Of a DNA stretch of 64,000 nucleotides, positions 54,057 through 62,524 are shown one piece after another (the first letter of the stretch is position 1; each line of letters begins with the position of its first letter). Both the position numbers and the translations under genes were made by a program. Source of the DNA: Sinorhizobium sp. 6-70 (lineage in GTDB: Bacteria > Pseudomonadota > Alphaproteobacteria > Rhizobiales > Rhizobiaceae); NCBI RefSeq assembly GCF_030124375.1, contig NZ_JASKLS010000005.1:248001-312000 (forward strand). The letters are read 5' to 3'. Under the pieces are notes generated by a model that searched no databases, was not told the DNA's origin, and saw only the letters and a program-made list of their open reading frames with translations.

Positions 54057-55298
54057 TCAGGGCTTGACCCAGGACCATTGCGTGACCGGCATCGCCGGCC
54101 GCCAGCCGGTCATCGTTCCGAGCGGCGAGGCTCGGGCGATGTCGATGCGGATCAGCGAGCCGCCAAGCTGCGCATGCTGTGCGATGAGAACGGCCTCCAT
54201 TTCCGTCGTCACCGCATTCGCCACCAGCCGTCCGCCGGGGCGAAGCGCAGCAATCGCGGCATCCATCACACCGGGCTCGCTGCCGCCACCGCCAATGAAG
54301 ATCACGTCCGGCGGCGCGAGGCCACGAAGCGCGCCCGGCGCCTCGCCTTCTATCACCGCCAGCCCGGGCACGCCGAAGCGCGCCGCATTGCGGCCGATAC
54401 GCGCGGCACGCTCGGGCGAGGCCTCGATGGCGATGGCGCGCATCGCCGGGTCCGCCAGCATCCATTCGATGGCGATGGAACCCGAACCGGCGCCGACATC
54501 CCACAGCAACTCACCCTTGCGCGGCGCCAGCGCCGAGAGCGTCAAGGCACGGACCTCGCGCTTGGTGATCTGGCCGTCATGCTCGAACAGGGCATCGTCG
54601 AGACCGGCGGCGAGCGGCAACACGCGCGCTTCGGCATCGGCAACGACTTCAATGGCGCAGACGTTCAAAGGATCGAGGTCTTCGAGCGCGAAGCTCGATG
54701 CGATCTGCCGCGATATACGTTCGCGTGCGCCGCCAAGCGCCTCCAGAACGGTAAGCTGGGATCGACCGAATCCGCTGTCGCAAAGGAGAGCGGCAAGCGC
54801 CTTTGGACCAACTTCATCCGAGGTCAGTGCCAAAACACGGGCGCCCGGGTGCAGATGCGGCCGGATCAAATCTAGCGGGCGCCCATGCAGCGAAACCGTC
54901 GCCACGTCCTGCAATGCCCAGCCGAGCCGTGAAGCCGCGAGGCTGAAGGACGAGGGTGCAGGAATGACGCGCATTTCGGCAGCATCGATCCGGCGTGCAA
55001 GCGTGGCGCCGGCGCCGAACAGGAAAGGGTCGCCGGAGGCGAGCACAACGACGGGGCTGCCCCGCCGTGCAACGATCGCGTCGACGGACTTTTCGAAGGG
55101 GCTCTGCCAGGCCTGGCACTCGCCCGTTATCAGGGAGCCCACAAGCTCGATATGCCGGGCTCCGCCGAAGGCGACCGGCGCGGTCGCAATCAGCCGCTTG
55201 GCCTCGTCGCCGAGACCCGCTACACCATCCTCACCGATACCGATGATCACCAACCAGGGGGCGACGATGGCCGAAGCGCTGTTCGACATGTCAGCCAT
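54057..55298 (-). CDS. cobL: precorrin-6B C5,15-methyltransferase (decarboxylating)
   Basis: A 413-residue two-domain enzyme, the same length as the 'P. denitrificans' CobL. The N-terminal CobE-like methylase half (about 10-200, [12 protein letters not shown]) and the C-terminal CobT-like half (about 225-400, [18 protein letters not shown]) methylate C5 and C15 and decarboxylate precorrin-6B to precorrin-8X. The start at 55298 (MADMSNS) matches the known protein. Its first 32 bases overlap the start of the divergent cobK. The nearest upstream gene on its strand is cobJ, 732 bases away across cobK. Confidence 0.93.
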   Translation of the reverse strand: MADMSNSASAIVAPWLVIIGIGEDGVAGLGDEAKRLIATAPVAFGGARHIELVGSLITGECQAWQSPFEKSVDAIVARRGSPVVVLASGDPFLFGAGATLARRIDAAEMRVIPAPSSFSLAASRLGWALQDVATVSLHGRPLDLIRPHLHPGARVLALTSDEVGPKALAALLCDSGFGRSQLTVLEALGGARERISRQIASSFALEDLDPLNVCAIEVVADAEARVLPLAAGLDDALFEHDGQITKREVRALTLSALAPRKGELLWDVGAGSGSIAIEWMLADPAMRAIAIEASPERAARIGRNAARFGVPGLAVIEGEAPGALRGLAPPDVIFIGGGGSEPGVMDAAIAALRPGGRLVANAVTTEMEAVLIAQHAQLGGSLIRIDIARASPLGTMTGWRPAMPVTQWSWVKP

Positions 55299-56067
55299 GG
55301 ACAGACCTCGCATTCTGATCCTCGGCGGCACGACCGAGGCGCGGCAACTGGCCGAGCGTCTTGCGGCCGATCCTCGCTACGATGCGGCCATCTCGCTCGC
55401 AGGCCGCACCGCCGACCCGCGCCCGCAACCACTGGCGACCCGTGTTGGCGGCTTCGGCGGCGCAGAAGGGCTTGCCGCCTTCCTCAAGGCGGAGAGTGTC
55501 GCGCTGCTGGTCGATGCGACGCATCCCTTCGCCGCCCGTATTTCTCACAATGCCGCCGCGGCGGCGGCAGCAACCGGAACGCCGATCTTTGCTCTCCGCC
55601 GCCCCGCCTGGGAACTGGAACGCGGAGACCGCTGGACGCGCGTCGAGAGCGTGGCCGAGGCCGTGTCCGCACTCGGTGGAGCGCCGCGTCGCGTTTTCCT
55701 GGCGATCGGCCGGCAGGAGGCGTTCCACTTCGAGAAGGCCCCGGAACACAAGTACGTCGTTCGCAGCGTCGACCCCGTGACGCCGCCACTCGCCCTGCCC
55801 GACGTCACCGCAATTCTTGCCTGTGGTCCTTTCGCGGAAGCGGACGAGATCGACCTCCTCGAGGAACACGACATCGACATCGTCGTCGCCAAGAACAGCG
55901 GCGGCACCGCGACCTATGGCAAGATCGCCGCGGCACGCAAGCTCGGGATCGAGGTGATCATGGTCGAGCGCCACAAGCCCGCCGACGTGCCGTCGGTCGG
56001 CGATTGCGATGAGGCGCTCGAACGCATCCATCAGAGGCTTTCCCCGGTAAAGGACCGTGGCGTGTAG
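55267..56067 (+). CDS. cobK: precorrin-6A reductase
   Basis: A 266-residue NADPH-dependent reductase that converts precorrin-6A to precorrin-6B. LILGGTTEARQLAERL is the N-terminal nucleotide fold, VDATHPFAARISHNA the substrate loop, and VAKNSGGTATYGKIAAARKL the C-terminal signature. The start at 55267 (MAEALFD) matches the form of the 'P. denitrificans' CobK and has GGGG six bases upstream. It is on the opposite strand to all other cob genes here, overlapping cobL head to head by 32 bases and cobJ tail to tail by 37 bases. Confidence 0.93.
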   Translation: MAEALFDMSAMDRPRILILGGTTEARQLAERLAADPRYDAAISLAGRTADPRPQPLATRVGGFGGAEGLAAFLKAESVALLVDATHPFAARISHNAAAAAAATGTPIFALRRPAWELERGDRWTRVESVAEAVSALGGAPRRVFLAIGRQEAFHFEKAPEHKYVVRSVDPVTPPLALPDVTAILACGPFAEADEIDLLEEHDIDIVVAKNSGGTATYGKIAAARKLGIEVIMVERHKPADVPSVGDCDEALERIHQRLSPVKDRGV

Positions 56068-56795
56068 ACGAGATCGGGCTTGCCGTCGCGCGGCACGATG
56101 CGCGTTTCCGGAGAGCCGATGATCACGCAGGTCGCCATGTCGGCGCGGTTGGCATCGGCCTCGCCGAGCGGCATCACTGTAATGCGCTCATCGGGGCGGC
56201 CCGCCGCGCGGCCGAAGATGACCGGTACGTGAGGAGGCAGAACCTGCCGCAGGATGGCGAAAGCCTCTCCGAGCTGCCATGGCCTCGCCTTGCTGATCGG
56301 GTTATAGAGCGCAATCACCAGCCCGGCCTCGGCGGCAAGCCGCAGCCTTTTCGTGATCACCTCCCAGGGCTTCAGATTGTCGGATAGCGACATCGCGCAG
56401 AAGTCATGCCCGAGCGGCGCGCCGCTGCGGGCGGCAACCGCAAGCATCGCGGTCACGCCGGGCGTGATCGTGAGATCGACCTTGCGCCATTCCGCCGGCC
56501 CCTTCTCGATCGCCTCGCAGACGGCGGCCGCCATGGCGAAGATGCCGGGATCGCCGCCCGAAACAACGCAGACATCGGCGCCCGCGGCGGCGCGCACAAG
56601 CGCCGCCTGGGCCCGCTCCAGTTCCTCGCGATTGTCCGAGGCGATGCGGTGCTGGTCGGCCCTAAGGTCGAGACGGTCGAGATAGGGGCCATAGCCGAAG
56701 AACTCGGTCGCGGCGGAAATCGCCTCGCGCGTCTCGGGCGTCATCTGCGTCGGATTGCCGGGACCCGTACCGACGATGAAAAGCTTGCCGGTCAT
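56031..56795 (-). CDS. cobJ: precorrin-3B C17-methyltransferase
   Basis: A 254-residue methylase, the same length as 'P. denitrificans' CobJ. FIVGTGPGNPTQMTPETREA opens it, and VVSGGDPGIFAMAAAV and ALYNPISKARPWQLGEA are family blocks. It methylates C17 and drives ring contraction to precorrin-4. It overlaps cobI upstream by 4 bases, and its last 37 bases overlap the end of cobK. Confidence 0.94.
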   Translation of the reverse strand: MTGKLFIVGTGPGNPTQMTPETREAISAATEFFGYGPYLDRLDLRADQHRIASDNREELERAQAALVRAAAGADVCVVSGGDPGIFAMAAAVCEAIEKGPAEWRKVDLTITPGVTAMLAVAARSGAPLGHDFCAMSLSDNLKPWEVITKRLRLAAEAGLVIALYNPISKARPWQLGEAFAILRQVLPPHVPVIFGRAAGRPDERITVMPLGEADANRADMATCVIIGSPETRIVPRDGKPDLVYTPRSFTGESL

Positions 56796-57544
56796 CGCCT
56801 GTCCTCCCGGGGCCTGTCGGTCCAGCCCGGGACGAGCACGAGCGAGAAATAAGGCGCCTCGTCGTTGGGCTTCTCGCCAAGCGGGATCATCGCGGAATTC
56901 TTCATCGTGCCACGTTCGACGTAAACGGCCGCGTCCAACCTGCCGGCGGCGGCAAGCGCCCGGCGGATTTTTGGCAGGTTGCGGCCGACTTTCATGATCA
57001 CCGCGGCCTCGGTATCGGCAAGGCGGCGCTGAAGCTCAACCTCGCCCATCGTGCCGGGCAAAACGGACAGGACGTCATCGCCTTGGACGAGCGGCAGCCC
57101 CGCAAGCGACCAGCAGCCGGACATGGCGGTGATGCCCGGAACAACCTCGACCGGGAACCGGCCGGCGAGCCGCACATGCAGGTGCATGTAGGATCCGTAG
57201 AAGAGCGGGTCGCCTTCGCTGAGCACGGCGACGGTGCGTCCGGCCAGGAGATGCGCTGCGACTGCCTCGGCGGAGTCGTTGTAGAAATCGGTGATCTGGC
57301 TCTTGTAGGCGCCGTCGTCCTTGTCGATCTCGGTCGTTACCGGATAGTAGAGCGGCAGTTCGATGAGACCGGGCTTCAGCAAGCCCTCGACAACCGCACG
57401 GCCATTGCCGTTGCGCCCCGCCTTGGCGAAATAGGCGACGACATCCGCCTCGCCCAGCGCCCGCACCGCCTTCACCGTCAGAAGCTCGGGATCACCCGGA
57501 CCGGTGCCGACGCCGATCAATCTGCCCATCTCGACCGCGCTCAC
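56792..57544 (-). CDS. cobI: precorrin-2 C20-methyltransferase
   Basis: A 250-residue methylase. GRLIGVGTGPGDPELLTVKA and AVLSEGDPLFYGSYMHLHVR are the SAM-binding blocks, with YYPVTTEIDKDDGAY typical of CobI. It makes precorrin-3A from precorrin-2, the entry step of this cluster. The start is GTG at 57544, whose GTGA overlaps the cobH stop by 4 bases. Confidence 0.94.
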   Translation of the reverse strand: MSAVEMGRLIGVGTGPGDPELLTVKAVRALGEADVVAYFAKAGRNGNGRAVVEGLLKPGLIELPLYYPVTTEIDKDDGAYKSQITDFYNDSAEAVAAHLLAGRTVAVLSEGDPLFYGSYMHLHVRLAGRFPVEVVPGITAMSGCWSLAGLPLVQGDDVLSVLPGTMGEVELQRRLADTEAAVIMKVGRNLPKIRRALAAAGRLDAAVYVERGTMKNSAMIPLGEKPNDEAPYFSLVLVPGWTDRPREDRR

Positions 57545-58173
57545 AGGCCCGGCCTCGCGAGTGAGTTGAGCGCCGCCGCCGTCATTGCGCTGCCGCCAAG
57601 ACGGCCGCGCACGATCGCGAAGGGGACGCCATAGGAGTTTTCGGCGAGCGCGTCCTTCGATTCCGCCGCGCCGACGAAGCCGACCGGCATGCCGAGGATC
57701 GCAGCCGGTTTCGGCGCGCCGTCGCGCAGCATTTCGAGCAGGTAGAAGAGCGCGGTCGGCGCATTGCCGATCGCAACGACGGAGCCGGCCATCCGTTCGC
57801 CCCAGAGTTTCAGCGCAGCCGCAGAGCGCGTATTGCCGATCTCGGCCGCGAGCGTGACCGTTCGCGGATCGCGAAGCGTGCAGATGACGTCGTTGCCTGC
57901 TGGCAGCCGCGCCCGCGTCACGCCATGCGCCACCATTTCCGCGTCGCAGAAGATCGGTGCGCCGTTCTTCAGCGCGGTGCGCGCTGCGGAGACGAAGTCC
58001 GGCGAGAAGACGAATTGGCGCGCGGCCTCGACCGAGCCGCAGGCATGCACCATGCGCACGGCGAGATCGGCTTCCTCCTCGGAAAAGCCGGAAAGATCGG
58101 CCTCCGCCCGGATGATCGCAAAGGAACGCTCATAGATGGCGTTGCCATCGCGGATATAGTCGTAGTCCGGCAT
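57541..58173 (-). CDS. cobH: precorrin-8X methylmutase
   Basis: A 210-residue enzyme, exact length of the 'P. denitrificans' CobH. It carries IYERSFAIIRAEADLSGF, FCDAEMVAHGV (catalytic histidine) and GMPVGFVGAAESKDAL. It moves a methyl from C11 to C12, turning precorrin-8X into hydrogenobyrinic acid. It follows cobG by two bases. Confidence 0.94.
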   Translation of the reverse strand: MPDYDYIRDGNAIYERSFAIIRAEADLSGFSEEEADLAVRMVHACGSVEAARQFVFSPDFVSAARTALKNGAPIFCDAEMVAHGVTRARLPAGNDVICTLRDPRTVTLAAEIGNTRSAAALKLWGERMAGSVVAIGNAPTALFYLLEMLRDGAPKPAAILGMPVGFVGAAESKDALAENSYGVPFAIVRGRLGGSAMTAAALNSLARPGL

Positions 58174-58175
58174 TT

Positions 58176-59537
58176 CTATCCCTGTTCAAACGCGGCGGCG
58201 ATACGCGCGGCCCCGAGCCGTGTAAGACAGGACCGCGCCGATTCGCCAGCGTCTTTGTTTTCCCGCACCAGCGCACCGAGATGCGCGAACGCGGATTTTA
58301 TTCCATTCGCATCCGTGTAGGCGCTCGGCGCGACGGAAGCAGTACCATTTACGACAAGCGCATATCCTGATGGCGCACCGACAAGCGTCAGCTCCGCAGA
58401 TGATGGTCGCGCGCATCCCTTGGGACAGCCGGAGAGATGCACGGTCAACGAACCGTCGAGCAGTTCGGGCGCGGCATCGACCACGACCCGTGCCACGGCT
58501 TTGGTCTCCATCAGTGCGGATGCGCAGGCGCCAGTGCCGGCGCAGGTGGCGATATGGTTGCGCGGATCGTCCGGGGCGATGCGAAAGCCCAGCGAGAACG
58601 CGAGGCCTTGCATTATCGCGGCGGCTTCATGATCGAGTCCGAGCACGAAAAGCCCGTGTCCCGGCGCAAGCCGGATCTCAGCCGCAGCCAGTTCCTCCGC
58701 CTTGCGCAGGAGAGCCGTCAGGCTGGCCGCATCCGCCTGGGCGTAGGCGAGGCCCACACCAAGCACGGTGGCGCCGTCGGCAAGCGTGTGCAGCCCGGCG
58801 ACCGGCATGGCCGGTTCCGTCGCCAGGATCAGTCCCGTCGGCTGATACGCTCCGCCGGCCAATTCGGTCTTGATCACCTCCAGATCGAGATCGCGGCCAC
58901 GCGCCGCATCGCCCATGGTGGCAAGCCTGCGGAGAACGGCAAGGAGGCCGGGAACGACCTTGCGATGATCGAGCAATGCGACCGGCCGCGCCGTGCCGCC
59001 AAGCGAAAGCAGCCAGGCCACGTCGTCATCCGTTTTCACCGCCTTCAAACGCAGGTCGGCAACGATGTTGTCGAGGTGAAAGCGGCCGCCACCGTCGATG
59101 ATGATCGAGAGCTTCGGCGCGAGCTTGAGGGGCGAATCGAGCGCGGTGATCGCTTCGCGAAGCGCCAGCGCCAGCGGACGAGGATCGATGATCTCGTCCG
59201 TATCGACGCCGGCGAGCGGCGGCGTTTCGATCGCCACGCCCTCGGCAACCCCAATACCTGCTTCGCCGATTGCCGACGCCAAGCCTGCGACGTCCGCTGC
59301 CGTCAGACCCCGGACCTGCAGGTTGCCCCGCGCCGTCACTTCCAGGATGCCATTACCGAAGCGCTCGGCGGCGACGGCAAGCACCCGCAGTTCCGCTGGC
59401 GTCAAGCTGCCTGTCGCGGGCCGCAGCCTGACCAGCAATCCGTCGCCGGTCTGCATCGGTTTCGCAAGCGACGGACAAGCGCCCCGCCGCATGGATGCAT
59501 TGGCCCCGTCTGATCTGGGCGTGGCACAGCTTGTCAT
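58176..59537 (-). CDS. cobG: precorrin-3B synthase, oxygen-dependent
   Basis: A 453-residue iron-sulfur monooxygenase related to sulfite/nitrite reductases. NHIATCAGTGACASALMET and HLSGCPKGCARP hold the four [4Fe-4S] cysteines, and GNLQVRGL is the reductase-like repeat motif. It hydroxylates precorrin-3A with O2, so this is the aerobic route. The ATG at 59537 was chosen because the protein then reads MTSCATPRSD before RRGACPSLAKP, like known CobG; GGAGG is 13 bases upstream, slightly far. An FNR/FixK-like palindrome lies about 75 bases upstream. Confidence 0.92.
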   Translation of the reverse strand: MTSCATPRSDGANASMRRGACPSLAKPMQTGDGLLVRLRPATGSLTPAELRVLAVAAERFGNGILEVTARGNLQVRGLTAADVAGLASAIGEAGIGVAEGVAIETPPLAGVDTDEIIDPRPLALALREAITALDSPLKLAPKLSIIIDGGGRFHLDNIVADLRLKAVKTDDDVAWLLSLGGTARPVALLDHRKVVPGLLAVLRRLATMGDAARGRDLDLEVIKTELAGGAYQPTGLILATEPAMPVAGLHTLADGATVLGVGLAYAQADAASLTALLRKAEELAAAEIRLAPGHGLFVLGLDHEAAAIMQGLAFSLGFRIAPDDPRNHIATCAGTGACASALMETKAVARVVVDAAPELLDGSLTVHLSGCPKGCARPSSAELTLVGAPSGYALVVNGTASVAPSAYTDANGIKSAFAHLGALVRENKDAGESARSCLTRLGAARIAAAFEQG

Positions 59538-59611
59538 TGCTTTGGTCAATCCTCCCGGCACCAGGTAAGGGTCCCCGCCGCTCTCGATGGACGCTATATC
59601 ACAGGTGCGCG

Positions 59612-59629
59612 CTTTGAGAGAGATCAAAG
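59612..59629. promoter_or_regulatory. candidate FNR/FixK-type site upstream of cobG
   Basis: CTTTGAGAGAGATCAAAG is an 18-base sequence with perfect 6-base arms; it contains TTGA-N6-TCAA, the core of FNR/FixK boxes, with one mismatch to TTGAT-N4-ATCAA. It lies 75 bases before the cobG start and 34 bases past the cobF stop. A TATA-like stretch (59594-59599) sits between it and cobG. Confidence 0.4.
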
Positions 59630-59662
59630 AGCAAGCGAGGTCGCTGTCGCGCCCGCGGTGAT

Positions 59663-60433
59663 TTACTCATCGAAATCGGCGCCTTTGCGCAGCAGGTAGA
59701 TATCCATGATCCAGCCGATGCGCTGCCGCGCCGCGGCCCGCACCCTGAGGATCTCCTCCTTCACGTCCGCGAGACGGCCGGAGATGATGATCTCGTCCGG
59801 CGTGCCAAGATAGGCGCCCCAGTAGATGGCGGCGTCCGGATCGTCGATCTTCTCGAACGCCTGCTCCCCGTCGAGCATGACCACCGCCGTTTGGCTCTTG
59901 TCCGGAAAACTTTCGGCCAGCCGCCTGCCGGTGGTGATCTCGACCGGCTTGCCGACGAGATTGAGCGGGATGCGGTGGCTGGCGCAGAGCGCCTGAAGGC
60001 TGGTGATACCGGGAACGACTTCGAAATCGAAAGCCACATGGCCTCGCGCCTTTACGCGATCCACAATGCGGATCGTGCTGTCGTAAAGCATCGGGTCACC
60101 CCAGACCAGGAAGGCACCGGTCTGGCCTTCGGCGAGTTCGCCGAGCAGCAGTGCCTCATAGATGGCAGCGATGCTTCCGTGCCAGTCGTCGACGCTGCCG
60201 CTATAGCTCCGCCCCTCGGTCTGGCGCACCGGCACGGCGAACTCGACCGTGCGGCTGTCGCTTCTCGTCACGTAGCGCGCGCATATTTCGCGGCGGACCT
60301 CGGCAAGCTCCGTCTTCTTTGCCCCCTTGGTCGGGATGAAGAGCACGTCGGCCTTGTTGAGGGCGTTGATGGCCTGAATGGTCACGTGTTCGGGATTGCC
60401 CGCACCGATGCCGATAATCAGGATATGCCGCAT
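59663..60433 (-). CDS. cobF: precorrin-6A synthase (deacetylating)
   Basis: A 256-residue methylase. ILIIGIGAGNPEHVTIQAIN, FLVWGDPMLYDSTIRIVDRV and EVVPGITSLQALCASHRIPL are the tetrapyrrole-methylase blocks of CobF, which methylates C1 of precorrin-5 and removes acetate. The start at 60433 gives MRHILIIG; the ORF's seven upstream residues are basic and unsupported. It precedes cobG by 125 bases on the same strand. Confidence 0.93.
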   Translation of the reverse strand: MRHILIIGIGAGNPEHVTIQAINALNKADVLFIPTKGAKKTELAEVRREICARYVTRSDSRTVEFAVPVRQTEGRSYSGSVDDWHGSIAAIYEALLLGELAEGQTGAFLVWGDPMLYDSTIRIVDRVKARGHVAFDFEVVPGITSLQALCASHRIPLNLVGKPVEITTGRRLAESFPDKSQTAVVMLDGEQAFEKIDDPDAAIYWGAYLGTPDEIIISGRLADVKEEILRVRAAARQRIGWIMDIYLLRKGADFDE

Positions 60434-60463
60434 CTTCTTCCGCCTCGCGCTACGCATCTAAGT

Positions 60464-60516
60464 TGAGACGCGGGATGCGGGCGGAAAACCGCGCACACTT
60501 TTCCTCATCCCGCTCC
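60464..60516. repeat. GAGCGGG-family hairpin repeat between ung and cobF
   Basis: GAGACGCGGGATGCGGGCGG, AAAACCGCGCACACTTTTCC, TCATCCCGCTCC. Same core as 53231-53275. It separates ung from the cob genes on the same strand. Confidence 0.7.
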
Positions 60517-60607
60517 AATGCGGCAGTCTTTGGCCGATCGGAGGCGATGGCGCAAGGTTTGTCAGCGACAGGCGCCGGCGGGACCGCGTCAGTCCGAGCG
60601 ATTGAGC

Positions 60608-61315
60608 TCACAGACCGTCGGCAATCTCCGGTTTCTCCGGCAACCGCCAGTCAATCGGATCGAAGCCCTTGGAAACGAGAAAGTCATTCGCCTTCGAGAA
60701 ATGCCGGCAGCCGAGAAAGCCCGAATGCGCCGAAAGTGGAGAGGGATGCGCCGCCTTCAGCACGAGGTGCCGCGATTGATCGACAAAGGCTGCCTTCCTT
60801 TGCGCATAGGAGCCCCAAAGCATGAAGACGACGGGGTATTGCTGCTCGTTGACCGCCCGGATGACGGCGTCGGTGAAACGCTCCCAGCCTTTGCCCTGGT
60901 GCGATGCCGCCCGGCCTCGCTCGACCGTTAGCACGGCGTTCAGGAGCAGAACGCCCTGGCGCGCCCAGCTTTCGAGGAAGCCGTGGCGCGCCGGCGGGAT
61001 GCCGAGGTCGTCCTGAAGCTCTTTGTAGATGTTGACGAGCGACGGCGGTATGCGCACGCCGGGGCGCACACTGAAGCAAAGCCCGTGCGCCTGGCCGTCG
61101 CCGTGATAGGGATCCTGCCCGAGGATAACGACGCGCACCTTATCGAGCGGAGTGAGGTCGAGCGCCCGGAAATATTCGCTGCCCTTCGGAAAGATCTGCC
61201 GGCCCTGCCCTTTCTCGTCCAGCAGGAACCGTTTGAGATCGGCCATATAGGTGTGACGGAATTCCGGTGCCAGCGCAGTCCTCCAGGTCTCTTCCAGCCT
61301 GATCGTCGCATCCAT
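60608..61315 (-). CDS. ung: uracil-DNA glycosylase
   Basis: A 235-residue family 1 UDG that removes uracil from [23 protein letters not shown] holds the catalytic aspartate and water-activating loop, LLLNAVLTV the uracil pocket, and [15 protein letters not shown] the catalytic histidine and DNA-intercalating loop. The start at 61315 is favoured because AAGGA is 7 bases upstream; ATG at 61321 is the alternative. No repair partner is adjacent. Confidence 0.94.
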   Translation of the reverse strand: MDATIRLEETWRTALAPEFRHTYMADLKRFLLDEKGQGRQIFPKGSEYFRALDLTPLDKVRVVILGQDPYHGDGQAHGLCFSVRPGVRIPPSLVNIYKELQDDLGIPPARHGFLESWARQGVLLLNAVLTVERGRAASHQGKGWERFTDAVIRAVNEQQYPVVFMLWGSYAQRKAAFVDQSRHLVLKAAHPSPLSAHSGFLGCRHFSKANDFLVSKGFDPIDWRLPEKPEIADGL

Positions 61316-61446
61316 GGGCATGTCCTTCGCTTCTCTCTCGCTCCGGAATTTAGCCCCGCGGCCGCCCATCGCAAGCACTGCTGCGATGTCCGCCGCCTCG
61401 GTTCACTGTTTTTGATTATCCTTGCGGGAAGCATTGTATTTATTCG

Positions 61447-61497
61447 TATATAGCGCTAACCAAAACGGCGACGCGTTATATTCTCAAAAATATCACG
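61447..61497 (+). promoter_or_regulatory. candidate ModE-like operator region upstream of modA
   Basis: CGTTATATT (61474-61482) and AAATATCACG (61488-61497) form an inverted repeat with one mismatched pair in nine. TATATAGCG (61447-61455) resembles a further ModE half-site. The spacing to the modA ATG (19 bases) would place a bound regulator over the transcription or translation start. Confidence 0.5.
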
Positions 61498-61515
61498 AAT
61501 GGATGGAGGCCGCGG

Positions 61516-62316
61516 ATGAAGGGACAGGGAGATTGGCTCGCGGGTTTGGGGCTCAAAACTCTGGTGCTGGCGCTCGGCCTCGCTCTGGCAGGTGCGGTTC
61601 TCGCCCCGGCACATGCGGCAGAAAAAGTGACAGTCTTCGCTGCCGCAAGCTTGAAGAGCGCGCTCGACGCGATCAATGCCGAATGGCAAAAGGAAACCGG
61701 CAAGGAGACCACGGCCTCCTACGCCGCAAGCTCGGCCCTTGCGAAGCAAATCGAACAGGGCGCGCCCGCGGACGTCTTCATATCTGCCGACCTCGCATGG
61801 ATGGACTATCTTGCCGATAAGAAGCTGATCAAAACAGACACGCGCTCCAACCTGCTTGGCAACCGCCTCGTCCTCGTTTCCGCAAAGCCCGATTCGAAAG
61901 CCGTCGATATCAAGCCCGGCTTCGACCTCGTCGCCCTCATTGGTGACGGCCGGCTGGCGATGGGCGCCGTCGACTCGGTTCCGGCCGGAAAATATGGCAA
62001 GGCGGCGTTGGAAAAGCTCGGCATCTGGCCGGCCGTCGAACAGAAGGTGGCGGGCGCCGAGAGCGTACGCGCCGCACTTCTCCTGGTGTCGCGCGGCGAG
62101 GCGCCCTATGGCATCGTCTACCAGACCGATGCGGTCGCCGATCCGGGCGTCACGGTGGTCGGCACGTTCCCGGAGGACAGTCATCCGCCGATCATCTATC
62201 CAATCGCCATTACGGCCGACAGCAAGAGCCCCGACACGGCCGCCTATATCGAGTTCGTCAGGTCGGCCAAGGCCGCAGCGTTTTTCGAAGCGCAGGGCTT
62301 CACGGTGCTCAAATAA
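61516..62316 (+). CDS. modA: molybdate-binding periplasmic protein
   Basis: A 266-residue protein. The signal peptide covers about residues 1-34 (cut after AHA). AAASLKSALDAINAEW, ASSALAKQIEQGAPADVFIS and RAALLLVSRGEAPYGIVYQT form the oxyanion-binding site of ModA. It captures molybdate (or tungstate) for the ModBC transporter, feeding Mo-cofactor enzymes. The ATG at 61516 has GGAGG upstream. It is separated from modB by 208 bases containing a hairpin repeat. Confidence 0.93.
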   Translation: MKGQGDWLAGLGLKTLVLALGLALAGAVLAPAHAAEKVTVFAAASLKSALDAINAEWQKETGKETTASYAASSALAKQIEQGAPADVFISADLAWMDYLADKKLIKTDTRSNLLGNRLVLVSAKPDSKAVDIKPGFDLVALIGDGRLAMGAVDSVPAGKYGKAALEKLGIWPAVEQKVAGAESVRAALLLVSRGEAPYGIVYQTDAVADPGVTVVGTFPEDSHPPIIYPIAITADSKSPDTAAYIEFVRSAKAAAFFEAQGFTVLK

Positions 62317-62396
62317 GCCGCCGCGACACGCGTTTTGCGGATGCACGAGCCTGCTGAAATCATTATCGATTTATGGATAAGATCAAGTGGGCGTTC

Positions 62397-62445
62397 AGAG
62401 CGGGATGAGGAAAAGTGTGTGCGGTTTTCCGCTGGCATCCCGCTC
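62397..62445. repeat. GAGCGGG...CCCGCTC hairpin repeat inside the mod operon
   Basis: AGAGCGGGATGAGGAAAAGT, GTGTGCGGTTTTCCGCTGGC, ATCCCGCTCT: nested arms GAGCGGGAT/ATCCCGCTC and GCGGTTTTCCGC. It is in opposite orientation to the 53231 copy. It lies between modA and modB, where a hairpin could change the relative amounts of the two mRNAs. Confidence 0.75.
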
Positions 62446-62524
62446 TAATTTATCAGAATCGATCTCCGCGCCGCGGGTCGGACCAACTTGCGGCGCAGGA
62501 TTTAGGCGCGGAGGAATTTGGCGT

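Noticed and set aside
54064..56067. A 667-codon open frame on the plus strand covering cobK and the whole antisense of cobL
   Set aside because: The C-terminal 266 residues are cobK; the upstream 401 codons are low-complexity Ala/Ser/Arg text, as expected from the reverse of high-GC coding DNA. No ribosome site or domain supports a fusion.
59541..59662. Cobalamin riboswitch upstream of cobG
   Set aside because: The gap is only about 120 bases, shorter than the element, and no B12-box-like sequence is visible.
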